From Knoxdaviesia capensis (Eukaryota > Ascomycota > Sordariomycetes > Microascales > Gondwanamycetaceae): a DNA stretch of 64,000 nt. The DNA lies in contig LNGK01000006.1 of assembly GCA_001510575.1 (NCBI GenBank), forward strand, positions 491,565 through 555,564, given 5' to 3'. Of this stretch, positions 11,407-23,511 are shown piece after piece (position 1 is the stretch's first letter; each line of letters begins with the position of its first letter). Both the position numbers and the translations under genes were made by a program. The notes under the pieces are model-generated. The model was not told where the DNA came from. It saw nothing but the letters and a program-made list of their open reading frames with translations, and did not search any database.

Positions 11407-12681
11407 GAGGGGGGGGCGGGGGTTTCTTGAATATGTGACTGGAAAAAGGAAAGAAGAGAAATTCAACGTGTGAAAGAAAAAAAGAAATCAGGCACGGTCT
11501 GGCTATACACCACATGTCTGTCCGGTTGACCACTTGAACGAATCTACGCTGCTTATGAGCCGCTTGGCATCCCGGGATGCCTGAGTTGGAATTATCTGAG
11601 AATAACTATAATACGAAATACAAATTTCTTACCTAGTATCTCCTTTTCTGAAGGAATATATACATATATATATATATATTTTGCTTTAACCTGAGCAGCG
11701 CGAGGCTGTTCGAGCCATGAACTTGAAATTTGAGTGATAGGGCTAGAGACAGATCCTTGGCAATAGCCTCAGCCCTGATTCCTGATTACCGCCCAGGTCA
11801 GCTTCCAGAAACACCCCGAGCACGGGGGCATTTGCCACAAGGCAGAGCAGCACATGAGAGAGGAGGGTGTGAAGCTGGCATTAAATGAGAACACGAAAAC
11901 AACAAAACCTATCAACACACAGAAGCAGGAGTCTATCTCCGTACCGTCTCGGAAACTCGTTTCCTCGAGCAAAGCCTCAAAAAAAAAAAATCCGGCTCCG
12001 CACTCAGCCACCAGTCTCTAAACCACAAACGCCCAGTCGGTATGTATGGCTTCTAAGCGAGTCATCTACCAGAATGCAGTTAAGGCTGACCGACATCTTG
12101 CATGGGAAATGACAAAACCCACCAACTGGAGATTGGTTCGGGATGGTATATGTCGAATATGGCACAAAAGAGATCCGGACTTTAGACATTGCTCAACACC
12201 CTAGCCACCTGGAATCAGTCATTTCGTTTGACGTTAACTGGCTCTTTCACATACCATACCGCATCTACTAAGGACGTAGGAGGGTGCACATGACGACATT
12301 CCGACACACTTATGGAACAGAAAAAAAGAGGAAACGTGAAAAAAATAAGATAATTCTTGCTGTACAAATATGAACACAGCTCCCCGTCTAGTAACCACAT
12401 CTTCAACAGGGATGACTGAAAAGGAGAAAATGGAAAAGAAGACACGAGACCCCAGGTGCGAGTGAGAAAAAAGGAAATAGTTTAAGACAACAAATGGAAA
12501 GAGGAGGAGGGCTTATGGGAGGAACATGAGAGGATGAGAGAGAGGGGAAAAAAGAGGTTTATGAGCTAAAGAAACAACTGATCTTGGTCTTCATCTTTTT
12601 TTGAGCGGGGGAATCCTGTCTGCAATGAACAAAAAAGAGACATGAAGAAAAAAGGAGACGACGTCGAACGTAATGGTACAT
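11407..12681. other. Intergenic, convergent 3' flanks
   Basis: 3' flanks of the PAH protein (+) and of PDH E2 (-). It contains an AT dinucleotide run near 11660-11680 and several short A/T tracts. No gene is supported; short frames here have no motifs. Confidence 0.5.
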
Positions 12682-14458
12682 TTACAACAGAAGCTGCAGG
12701 GGGTTCTCCAGCACCTTCTTCAGCTCCTTCAGGAACTCGGCGCCAACAGCTCCGTCCACAACCTTGTGGTCAAAGCTGCCGGTAATGGTGATCTTCTCGT
12801 CCCACTCGAATCCGGTAGTGCCGTCCTCGTTCTCGACCGGCACGGGCACCTTCTTAGTGGTGCCGATGGCCAGGATCGCCGCCTGCGGGGGGTTGATGAT
12901 GGCGGTGAATTGGTCGACAGCGTCGTTCATGCCCATGTTGGAGATGGCAATGGTTCCGCCCTGGTACTCCTCGGGCTTGAGCTTGCCGTCACGCGCGCGC
13001 TTGGCCAGCTCCTTGACCGAAGACGAGATCGACTCCAGGCCGCGGCCCTCAACACCGGTGACGATGGGGGTGATCAGGCCGGTGGGGGTGGCCACAGCAA
13101 CCGACACATCGACGTTGTTGTACTGGCGGATGACATCACCGACCCAGGCCGAGTTCGCGGCGGGGACCTTCTTGGCGGCCACACCGATGGCCTTGATCAG
13201 GAAGTCGTTGACCGAGAGCTTGTACTTGCCCTCGCTGGTGCTGTTCAGAGCCTGGCGCAGCTTCAGCAGCTTGCTGACCGAGATCGAGCTGCTGACGAAG
13301 AAGTGGGGGTTGTTCTGCACCGACTCCTTCAGGCGCGAGGCAATGGCTTTGCGCATGCCGGTAATGGGCTGGTCAGCGTACGAGGCGACCGGTCCGGCGG
13401 CGGTAGCACCACCAGTGGAGGAAGCAGCCTTCTTCACATCGGCCTCGGTGATCTTGCCACCGGGGCCAGTGCCCTTGATCGAGTCAATCTTGACACCGCT
13501 CTCAATGGCCAGACGCTTGGCGGGGGCCGAAATGTTGGGTTCGCGGTCGAGGGCGGTCTCCAGTCTGCCGTCGGTCGAGACAGGCTGCTCCGGGGCAGCA
13601 GCGGGAGCCGAAGGAGTCGGGGCGGGCGCGGCAGGAGGAGGAGCGGCGGCAGCGGGGGGAGGGGCGGAACCACCGGCATCGGCAGCGGTGAAGCTCTCGA
13701 ATGCGGAAACATCGGTACCCTCGTCGACAAGGATAGCAATCGGCTAGATTTGGAGTAGAAGCAAAATGGTAAGTAAGCTGCAGAAATAGACATCGAAGGG
13801 TAGGAGAGCGAGTAGAGAAATAAAGGGACAAAAAAGGTACATGACCAGAGCTGTGGACTAGTACTAGCACTACCAACATTCCGTCCCACATAGGTACCTG
13901 ACACTCTTCTCAGACAATAGCAGGGGTAACCATATCAAATGCGCAATGTAATAGGGAGGAACAGAGCAGAAAAGAGACCCCCAGAAATCCAGAGGCGCAG
14001 ATGAGGCGCTTGGGGGAACTCCGGCCCGATCGCAACGACATTGCCATTGTGATCGGGCCCATAGGAGATCAGAAAGTGATGGGAATGGCAGGTATGCACG
14101 ACACTGTCGAGAACAGCCAGCATGGGCAAATGAAGTGGGGAGCTTATAGACTTACGTTTCCAACAGCAACGTCCTTCTCGCCCGTCTCCTTGAGAATCTT
14201 TGCGATCACACCCTCCTCCTGGAACTCGAAGTCCATCTGGGCCTTGTCGGTCTCGATCTCGACAAGGACATCACCGGGGGCAATTGTGTCGCCAACCTTC
14301 TTCTGCCACGCGCCAATGCCGCCAGCAGTCATGGTGGGAGACAAAGCCGGCATGTTGATGACATGGTGAGGAGGGAACGACGCGTAGCATCTTATCAAGC
14401 CAGCTCGCAGCACATGCGGCTGCTGCACCAGGCGCCTTCTGACCACAGCGGAAATCAT
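12682..14458 (-). CDS. LAT1: Dihydrolipoamide acetyltransferase, E2 of mitochondrial pyruvate dehydrogenase
   Basis: Exons 14458-14156 and 13743-12682, 454 aa. The N-terminus is an Arg-rich mitochondrial presequence (MISAVVRRRL...RCYAS). The lipoyl domain follows with the lipoate-acceptor Lys72 in EIETDKAQMDFEF. The 3' part of that domain (NPIAILVDEGTD) is completed only after splicing. A Pro/Ala-rich linker of about 40 residues leads to the E3/E1-binding peripheral subunit domain (ISAPAKRLAIESG, GTGPGGKITEADV). The C-terminal acyltransferase core ends with the active site DHKVVDGA: catalytic His427 and Asp431. It transfers acetyl groups from lipoyl to CoA to make acetyl-CoA in the matrix. 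The 412-nt intron (GTAAGT...TAG) is the longest in any gene model here. It faces SEC7 across a 1.6-kb divergent promoter. Confidence 0.97.
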
Positions 14459-16039
14459 TGTGAACGGAAGAGTTTTCGAAATGGACCGTATCGTGATGAT
14501 GGAGAGTTGTCGAGATTAACGAAATTGGTGTGGTATTCTCAATGGGATACCTCGAAGGAAACTGCGAGATAGAACCACGAGATATGAGGGTAAGTTCAAA
14601 GGTGTGTGACCAAAAAGAAAAAAAAATGAACGCAGGACAAAGATCAATTAATGGCCTTCATCAACGTGAGGGGGGGAGAAAGGGAAGTCAACAGTTATTG
14701 TTGATGAAAACAGAGCACTGGAGGAGGAAAGAAAAGGGACGTTGATAGAAGAAGGTTGGAAGATGTGAGGTTGGATTTGAGATGGAGGGATTTTGAGGGT
14801 TTCGTATGTATTTTTTTTCTAGAGGGAAAATTCAAAGCTTTGAAAAAAAGAGGACCTGGATAATCCGTTTTTTTTCCAACAGCCTTTTTGTCCTCCTTGC
14901 TCCATGGGCTCCCGAGCTTTGATTGGCCAAAATTGGTCCTGGATAATCAAGACCGACTAGAGACTTGTGGCCTTCCTTGATATTTTCGTTGGGGCCAGCG
15001 ATTTTCCGGGCGCGCTAAGCCTATTCAGGTAACAAGCACAACAGAGGCGGCTTATGTCACTTACAAATTTCGAGCTCCTGAATCGGAGGCTGGCATCGGC
15101 GGAAATTGATGAGAAGCCCGGCTAGATACGGAAACGAAGGAGCAGTAGCATATGCCCCGAAGGGTCCAGGGAAAGTTCGGGATCAATGCGAGTTCGGGCT
15201 CTCGTTTGATGATGTTGCTCATTGCCACTCGCAGAGAACTACACGCACGCTGTCCCTGACAGGGCGTTTCCCCGTACCTGTACTGTACATATACCCACGT
15301 TACTTTGTCCGCCGTTCGTGGAGCACACAGCCGGACCATCCAGAGCCCCTTTTTCTGTCTCATTGGCTCGGTGACAAAGCCAAAGCCTCTAGCGCGGCCC
15401 TATTGGCCGCGTAGACGCGACTGCTGTCGCAGCTCTTAAACGCGCCAGACGCGACGGCATGCGGCAAAAGTCCGGCCTTTCCGACTCCATGACATAATCC
15501 ACACACCAAACGAGATCTGGCCAGCATTTCGGTTTCCGACACAGCGGCCTTTGCTCAGCCTTTTGAACCTCTTCGTCACATCGCCAGTCGCATTCTCGGG
15601 TTTTCGTTCAGTTGTGGATGAATAACGAAGTTGACGCTATAGCGGCTACTAGAGACTCTTCGTTATTATTGTTGCTGGTGTCTTTTTTGCTTTGTCGTCT
15701 GTGGATCGATTCGTCGTTCACTGTGTACTCATATCAATTGGCCCATTCTCCCCCCTTCTCTATAACGCAGCAGCACACTTACTCATATTTTCTCCGGGTG
15801 CCTTTTCTCCTTTATCCCGTGTCTAGAACAGTCCTTGATTCTCTGTTTCAACCCTACCCTTTCTTCCTTATACGTATCCCTCTATTCCGTCTCCTAATCC
15901 CACCACGTTCTTAGGCTCTCGTCTCCTCTGTTCTTAAGCTCTTCCCCCCCTCCCCCCTATTCCTCCTTGATCTGATCCTCATCACCTATTCAGACCCTCT
16001 CAGACTCCGGATGGCCCTGCGATCCACGACTGCTCGCCA
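14459..16039. promoter_or_regulatory. Divergent promoter region PDH E2 / SEC7
   Basis: This 1.58-kb stretch has purine-rich + strand sequence next to the E2 start (pyrimidine-rich in the E2 sense). Near SEC7 it has pyrimidine-rich + strand sequence (about 15770-15985, including C/T blocks near 15940-15965), as expected for two opposed leaders. A cluster of CpG/GCG-rich short palindromic words lies around 15400-15460. No gene seen. Confidence 0.5.
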
Positions 16040-16043
16040 ATGA
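16011..16043 (+). promoter_or_regulatory. Ten-codon uORF overlapping the SEC7 start (ATGA)
   Basis: An ATG at 16011 opens MALRSTTARQ and stops at TGA 16041-16043. The stop overlaps the SEC7 ATG (16040-16042) in an ATGA arrangement, in another frame. Scanning ribosomes would meet this ATG first if the transcript begins upstream of 16011. Such overlap can dampen translation or permit termination-reinitiation. Seen directly; effect is inferred. Confidence 0.6.
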
Positions 16044-19000
16044 GCTCTCTCAAGTTTGTCGTATCCGCTCTGGATACAATCGCTGCATCCAGAGACGCCC
16101 AACGCTCGAAACCCCTTTCCGAGTCGGTCCAGGCAGCACTTGCCGCCATCAAGGCCTCCGACCCCAACTTCCCCGATGCCGAGGTTCTCTTCACGCCGTT
16201 GCGTCTCGCGTCGAAAACTTCAAACATCCAGGTTATCACCGCTGCCCTCGACTGCATCGGCAAACTGATCTCCTACTCGTTCCTAGCCATCATCGACCCC
16301 CCTCCTTCTGAAGATGGCGCACCCCCCAAAGAAGCTCCCCACACGCCCTTGATCGAGCGCGCAATCGATACAATCTGCGACTGTTTCCAGGGCGAGGGAA
16401 CCCCCATCGAGATCCAGCTACAAATAGTCAAGTCGCTGTTGGCGGCTGTTCTCAATGACAAGATTGTTGTGCATGGTGCCGGCCTGCTCAAGGCTGTGCG
16501 CCAAGTCTACAACGTGTTCCTTCTGTCTCGCAACACGGCCAATCAGCAGGTGGCGCAGGGAACCTTGACCCAGATGGTTGGAACCGTGTTCGAGCGAGTC
16601 AAGATTCGTCTTCACATGAAAGAGTCTCGTCTGAGATTGGGCAAGCTAAAGAGCAGTACAAGCAATGCCGGCCTCGACCAGGACATTAGCCGATCGGACA
16701 GCGGATCGGGATCGTTCGATGGTGATGACGACCCTGATGCCGATGGCGAGGACTTGGCTTCCACTACCGCCGACAACTCCGTGTCCGAAACCCCGAAGCC
16801 CCGCAACGGCGACGAAGTGAAGCTCACCCTCAAGGATCTCGAGCACCGCAAAAGCTTCGACGACTCTCATATGGGAGATGGCCCGACCATGGTGTCCAAA
16901 ATCAAGCCAATGCGATCCAACAGCCGATCGGTGTCTGACCAGTTGTCGGGCGAACCAGCCGCCGAAGACAGCCCCGAGGCTCTGGATGCCGAAGATGAGG
17001 TTTACGTTCGCGACGCATACCTTGTCTTCCGTTCATTCTGCAACCTATCGACAAAGGTTCTCCCGGCCGATCAGCTCTGGGACCTTCGTAGCCAGTCGAT
17101 GCGCTCCAAGCTCCTTTCTCTCCACCTCATCCACTCTCTCCTCAACAACCACATTGTGGTTTTCACATCCCCGCTATGTACCATCACCAGCTCGAAGAGC
17201 AATGAACCTACCTCCTTCCTCCAAGCCGTCAAGTACTATCTCTGTCTGAGCATTACGCGCAATGGAGCCAGCTCTGTTGATCGCATCTTTGATGTCTGCA
17301 CTGAGATTTTCTGGCTGATGCTGAAATTCATGCGCGCCCCTTTCAAGGTCAGTCTACGCAGGCGCAGTGCATATTTGCGAGCCATACGTTTTCCCAGCTA
17401 TGTGAATGCAATTCGTGTCAAACACGGTACTAATTCGTATTCCTTGCCCCTTCATACAGAAAGAGATCGAGGTTTTCCTAAACGAAATCTATATGGCCCT
17501 CCTGGGCCGTCGGGCGGCCCCCATGTCTCAGAAACTCGCGGTGGTAACCGTTCTTGGAAGGTTATCCGCCGATCCCCGAGCCCTTGTTGAGATGTACCTG
17601 AATTACGACTGTGACCAAAGTGTCGACAACCTCTTCCAGACCGTCATCGAGGACCTGTCGCGGCTTGCTACTGCGCAAATCACCGTCTCGCCCACTCAGG
17701 AGCAGGCCTATCTCGAAAAGGCCCAGCGTGTCCCGGCTGCCGGCGAATGGCAACTTCGCCCTATCCTGCCCCCGCCTCTGTCGGTCGCACACATTGTTCC
17801 CCGGGAGGATATTGAATCCGATATTCCCAAGGAGTATAGCGTCAAGAGAGTATCGTTGGATGCCCTCGTCGAAGCTCTACGGTCTTTGGTAACCTGGTCG
17901 TCGCCGTTGCGTCAGGACGTCGTGGCCCCTTCAAAAGAAGGCGACGTCCGGCCATCCATGGACGAAATCCGGGCCTCTATCGACCCCAGCATTGTCAGCG
18001 AACACGCCTCGCGCTATGACACCGGGACTCCTTCGACACCCATCATCGACGATGACCCGGACCAGCTAGGCAAAGGCAAGGCACGCAAGACTGCGCTGAC
18101 AAACGCCATCAAGCAATTCAATTTCAAGCCCAAGAAGGGAGTGAAGGCCCTCATTGCCGAGGGCTTCATCGCCAGCGATAAACCCGAGGATATTGCCCGG
18201 TTCCTGCTTTCCGAGGAGCGGCTCGACAAGTCCCAAATTGGAGAGTACCTTGGCGAGGGTGAGCAGTATAATATCGATATCATGCACGCGTTTGTTGACT
18301 CCATGGAGTTCACCAACAAGGGATTCGTCGAGGCTCTTCGCCACTTCCTGCAGTCGTTCCGCCTTCCCGGTGAGGCGCAGAAGATTGATCGCTTCATGTT
18401 GAAGTTTGCGAATCGCTATCTTATGGGCAACCCCACCGCGTTTGCCAACGCCGATACCGCCTACGTCCTGGCGTACTCCGTTATTCTGCTGAACACCGAT
18501 TTGCACAGCAGCAAGATCGCCAAGCGCATGAGCAAGGATGAGTTCATCCGCAACAACCGTGGAATCGACGACAACGCCGATTTGCCCGACGACTATCTCC
18601 TGACCATCTACGATGAGATCGCCGGGAACGAAATCGTGCTGAAGAGTGAGCGCGATGCTGCTGCTATGCAGGCAACTCCTGCTGCGCAGTCTTCGGGTAT
18701 TGCGGCCGGTCTAGTGCAAGGATTCTCCAACGTGGGCCGGGACTTGATGCGCGAGGCAAATCTGCAGCAGTCGGAAGAGATTGCTCTGCGATCCGAACAG
18801 CTGTTCAAGAATCTGTTCAAGAACCAGCGCCGGAACGCGACCAAGTCTGGCGTCCGCTTCATCCCGGCCACCTCCGTCAAGCACGTCGGACCCATGTTCG
18901 AGGTGACGTGGATGTCGTTCTTCTCAGCCCTGTCTAACCAGATGCAGAACACCCACAATCTGGAAATCAACAAGCAATGCCTCGAGGGCATGAAGTTGGC

Positions 19001-21923
19001 CGCGAAGATTGCCTGCCGATTCGACTTGTCTACGCCGCGGGAAGCCTTCATTTCCGCTATCAAGAACACCACCAACCTCAACAACCCTAGCGACATTCTC
19101 ACCAAGAACGTTGAGGCTCTTCGCGTCATTCTTGACCTAGGCCAGACGGAAGGCAATCTTCTGCGCGAGTCGTGGAAGGATATTCTGATGTGTATCAGCC
19201 AGCTCGACCGACTACAGCTCATCACCGGAGGTGTTGACGAAAGCGCCGTCCCCGACGTGTCCAAGGCGCGGTTCATGCCCCCGGGCCGGGAAAACACCAA
19301 CGACTCAAGATCCTCAACGTCTTCCGGACGTCGCCGTGGACGGAAATCTATCAGCACCCCGCACGGCTTCTCTATGGAGATTGCCCTGGAGAGCCGATCG
19401 GACGACGTCATCAAGAGTGTTGATCGCATCTTCACCAACACAGCGAACCTCTCCGTCGATGCCATGGTGCATTTCGCCCGGGCGCTCACAGAGGTCAGTT
19501 GGGACGAGATCAAGGTGTCGGGATCCAACGATTCGCCGCGGACGTACAGTCTGCAGAAGATTGTCGAGATCAGCTACTACAACATGACGCGTGTGCGTTT
19601 CGAGTGGACGCAGATCTGGGCGGTTCTGGGCGACCATTTCAACCGCGTCGGCTGCCACAACAACACTACGATTGTGTTCTTTGCGCTGGACTCCCTGCGC
19701 CAGCTGTCGATGCGGTTTATGGAGATCGAGGAGCTCGCGGGTTTCAAGTTCCAAAAGGACTTCCTGAAGCCGTTTGAGCACGTGCTGGGCAACTCGAACA
19801 ATATAACCGTCAAGGATATGATTCTCCGGTGTTTGATTCAGATGATCCAGGCGCGCGGTGACAATATCCGATCCGGGTGGCGGACCATGTTCGGTGTGTT
19901 CACCGTGGCGGCGCGGGAGCCGCACGAGTCGATCGTCAGCCTTGCGTTTGAGAACGTTACGCAGGTGTACAAGACCAAGTTCGGCGTGGTGGTGTCCCAG
20001 GGTGCCTTCACCGATCTGGTGGTGTGTTTGACGGAGTTCTCCAAGAACATTCGCTTCCCCAAGCGTAGTCTGCAGGCTCTGGAGGCTCTCAAGTCTATCA
20101 TTCCCCGCATGCTTAAGAATCCCGGAAATCCCCTGGCTCGGCAGCTTCAGCGCAACGGCTCCGGGAATGCTGGAAACGGTGATGATTCTACAGCTATTGT
20201 CGATGGTGCAGCGCTCCTGTCTCCATCAACACAGCGCGGAAGTGCGTCGTCTGTTGAGGAAGGCTTCTGGTTCCCGATTCTGTTTGCCTTCCACGATGTG
20301 TTGATGACAGGTGAGGATCTTGAAGTCCGCTCGAACGCTCTGGAGTACTTCTTCGATGCCCTGCTTAAGTACGGCGGCAGCTTCAACTCCGAGTTCTGGG
20401 ACATTCTCTGGCGTCAGCAGCTGGAGCCCATCTTCATGGTGCTGCGGTCGCGGCCGGAGATGTCCAACGCGCTCAACCATGAGGAGCTTTCGGTGTGGCT
20501 GTCGACAACTATGATTCAGGCTCTCCGGAACATGATTACACTGTTTACGCATTTCTTCGACTCGCTCGAGTACATGCTGGACCGGTTCCTGCGCCTGCTG
20601 GCGCTGTGCATCTGCCAAGAGAATGATACTATCTCTCGCATTGGCAGTAACTGTCTCCAGCAGTTGATCCTGAAGAACGTTGACAAATTCCAGGCCGAGC
20701 ACTGGGCGCAGATTGTGGCCGCCTTCTGTGAGCTGTTTGAACGCACTACGGCTCGCGAGCTTTTCTTTGCTACCACCCTGGACTCGTCAGCAGCTCTTTC
20801 TCCTCTGAGCAACGGCCTTGCCGGCTTTGGTAGTCTCCTCAGCCCGTCCACGCCAGTCAACGTGGACGAGAAGTCGCTGAAGATCCACGACAGCGATGAG
20901 GAAGACGACGCAAACGAGAACGGCAGCCAAAGTGAGCTTCCCACTCCGACACTTGCAAGCATATCTGGATCTACCCTTCACGCTGGCCACAACGGAAACT
21001 CGGATGCCAGATCGACCAGCTCGGCCATCCTGGACGATGCCAGCAGTGTCCACAGCCACCAAACCATGGGCAGCAACGTCCACCAGAGCACGCTTCAGGA
21101 CTACAAGCCTGCGTCCGACCTGCGGATGCCGCAGCCCGTGGTCACGGCGGCGCGCCGCCGATTCTTCAACCGCATCATCTCGCGCTGCGTCCTGCAGCTT
21201 CTGATGATCGAGACGGTGAACGAGCTGTTCAGCAACGACACGGTGGCGAAGCGCATCCCGTCGATCGAGCTCCTACGACTCATGGCGGTGCTCAAGAAGT
21301 CGTACCTGTTTGCGCGCAAGTTCAACAACGACCGCGAGCTGCGCATGCGGCTGTGGCGCGAGGGCTTCATGAAGCAGCCGCCAAACCTGCTGAAGCAGGA
21401 GTCGGGGGCGGCGGCCACGTACATCTCGATCCTGTTCCGCATGTACGCCGACTCGTCGCCGGAGCGCGAGGCCAAGAAGCCCGACATCGAGGCGGCGCTG
21501 GTGCCGCTGTGCAAGGACATCATCAAGGGCTACGTCCTGCTGGAGGAGGACTCGCAGCAGCGCAACATTGTGGCGTGGCGGCCGGTGATCGTCGACGTGC
21601 TCGAGGGCTACGCGGCGTTCCCGGCGCCTGCCTTTGCGGCGAACATCAAGGAGTTCTACCCGCTGGTCATTGAGCTGCTGGGCAAGGACGTCGGTCCGGA
21701 GCTGCGTGCCGCGCTGCTGCTCGTGCTCCGCCGCATTGGTGATGTCGGCCTGGGGATCCCCGAGATGGGCCTTAGCAAGAAGCTGGTGGTGCGGGATGGC
21801 CGGTCGGGCAGCGTGACTACGAATAACCAGTTCGATGCCGATGGGTTCGGTGGCCGGGCGGAAGATCCCGAGGCTGATGCGGCGTACCGCATGCGCCGGC
21901 CCGAGTCGTCCGGAATGGCGTAG
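16040..21923 (+). CDS. SEC7: Sec7, trans-Golgi Arf guanine-nucleotide exchange factor
   Basis: Exons 16040-17347 and 17460-21923, 1923 aa. The 112-nt intron has a TACTAAT-like branch site and joins APFK to KEIEVFLNEIYM, a conserved HUS-domain segment. Order: N-terminal DCB region, an acidic/Ser-rich linker (about 215-330), HUS domain, Sec7 catalytic domain (about 644-833), then HDS repeats to the C-terminus. The catalytic glutamic finger is Glu741 in FRLPGEAQ. The helix AYSVILLNTDLHS keeps the Tyr-Ser, Asp and downstream Met positions linked to brefeldin A sensitivity in Sec7-type GEFs. It activates Arf1 GTPases at the late Golgi for vesicle budding, and in Aspergillus it is needed for polarised hyphal growth (hypB). 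Size is normal (yeast protein about 2000 aa). The assigned ATG is preceded by a short overlapping uORF. Confidence 0.98.
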
Positions 21924-22449
21924 ACATCCTGTTTCTCCCCCCCTTTTCCACCTTTTTGCTTGCTCTTATCTATCATCTCTTCGTCCCAGCTTTATTCAAT
22001 CTTTTCTCTTCGTCTGTACTCTTCACCATGGCTGCGTTAGTTCTTGTCTTCTCGTCTGTATTGTTTGTGCTATCCTATTTTTTGTTTCATCATTTCTGTT
22101 TTTTTTGACTCATTTTGTTTTTCTGCGGGTACATGCATGACCTTCTTTGCCTGTATAGATAGGGAAAAGCTGTTTCAGGGTTCATGAGGCCGTGTGTGTG
22201 TGTTTTTTTGGTGCTGATTTATTCCACAAAATGAATGCTACGGAACTGTTATCTTTATTGTTTTGAGGTTCTCTTTAAAGATCATGGTGATAGCGGTCCT
22301 TGAATGACATTTTGTTCAGTCCGAGCTCCAGCACCAGTGAGAGATCTCTTCATAAAATCGTGTCGGTTTTAAGGTTAAATAAAACAACCAGCAAGTTTCT
22401 TCCCAAGCGTACAATCATCCGCTCTTTTACTCACTCCGGCAACACAAAA
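21924..22449. other. Convergent 3' flanks of SEC7 and the helical-repeat gene
   Basis: T/CT-rich 3' untranslated DNA after the SEC7 stop, including a TGTGTG...T8 stretch near 22192-22209. No gene is supported. Confidence 0.5.
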
Positions 22450-23511
22450 TCACCGCATCGGCCCACGCGAAGTAATAGCAGCCAGAATGCCCTCCAGCAG
22501 CTCCAGCGGCGTCACATACGGAACGGGGTCCCGGAACGCCTGCAGCGCGGTGCGCAAATTAGACACCAGCGTCGGGTCCAGTTGGCGGCCGCGCATGAGA
22601 AGCGAAGTCATAGTCTTCACATCCTCCTCGGGGACAGCTCCGTTGGGCGTCAGGATCGGCTCAAACAGATCGACGAGCAGGTCCTGGAGGAACTGCTGCC
22701 ACATCATGTTCATGATCAGCGCATCGGCGGGGTCGGCGAGCCTGGCGTCGGTGCTGCGGACGGTGAACACGGCGTACTCGAACAGGTACGACTTGGTAGT
22801 GCGGGCGAAGCTGAGTTTCGCGGCGTGGCCGATGGCCATCAGGATGCGGTTATAGATGACCGGGACGTGCGAGGCAACGGGCTCTTCGGTGAGCAGCGCC
22901 TGGATGAACTTGATGGTGGCGGTCTGTTCGGTAGCATAGAAGATGTCGGTCAGCAGCGGCGAGTCGGGCCGGTTGTGCAACACAGTGAAGAACAGGAACT
23001 TCATGGCGCCCTGGCTGCTCCCGTCCTGCGGGTGGCACAGCATGGTGCGCAGGAACACGGGCAGCAGGTCGGGCCACAGCTCGACGAACAGCGACTTCAG
23101 CTGCGTGCGCACGGCCGACCGCAGGATGGCCAGCCCCAGCCGCGTGATCTGCGGCGACGGCGACTCCAGACACTCGGCCACCACGTCCCTGGTGACCAGC
23201 TGGGCGAGCAGCGAGAACGGCAGCGGCGTGATCAGCTGCTCCAGCAGCAGCGCGGCGTCGTCGATGTCCCTGCCGGTGAAGTGCGGGTTGGCGGCGGCAA
23301 TCTCGGGCCAGCGCCGCAGGAGCTCCGTCAGCTTGGAGACAAGCGGCATGAAGTGGCGGAGGACCAGCTCCTCGGTCAGCAGCGCCGGCACCAGGTCGAA
23401 CTGGTGCAGGTCGAACGAGTACTTGGTCAGCTTGATGCCGGTGGCGCCGCCGAGCAGGCCGTCCAGCAGCGCCGTGAAGGCGTCCAAGGCGTTCTGCGAT
23501 GGGCCGGACAT
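22450..23511 (-). CDS. Conserved-looking all-helical (HEAT/ARM-like) protein, function unassigned
   Basis: Single exon, 353 aa, ATG at 23511 and TGA at 22450-22452. The protein is a regular series of amphipathic Leu/Ala-rich helices, for example ALLTEELVLRHFMPLVSKL, ALLLEQLITPLPFSLLAQL and MKFLFFTVLHNRPDS. It has no signal peptide, long membrane span, coiled coil or catalytic motif. The codon usage and third-position GC match the neighbouring real genes, and the opposite frames look like shadows. HEAT/ARM-type repeat scaffolds or proteasome-assembly chaperones (HSM3/PSMD5 type, usually longer) are one possibility, but the resemblance is structural only. It is divergent to RPC31 across 900 bp with a telomere-like motif just upstream of its start. 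I do not recognise it with confidence. Confidence 0.7.
   Translation of the reverse strand: MSGPSQNALDAFTALLDGLLGGATGIKLTKYSFDLHQFDLVPALLTEELVLRHFMPLVSKLTELLRRWPEIAAANPHFTGRDIDDAALLLEQLITPLPFSLLAQLVTRDVVAECLESPSPQITRLGLAILRSAVRTQLKSLFVELWPDLLPVFLRTMLCHPQDGSSQGAMKFLFFTVLHNRPDSPLLTDIFYATEQTATIKFIQALLTEEPVASHVPVIYNRILMAIGHAAKLSFARTTKSYLFEYAVFTVRSTDARLADPADALIMNMMWQQFLQDLLVDLFEPILTPNGAVPEEDVKTMTSLLMRGRQLDPTLVSNLRTALQAFRDPVPYVTPLELLEGILAAITSRGPMR

Noticed and set aside
12673..13758. Long + strand frames of 327-361 codons
   Set aside because: Shadows opposite the E2 gene, Gly/Val/Asp-rich as expected from GC-rich antisense.
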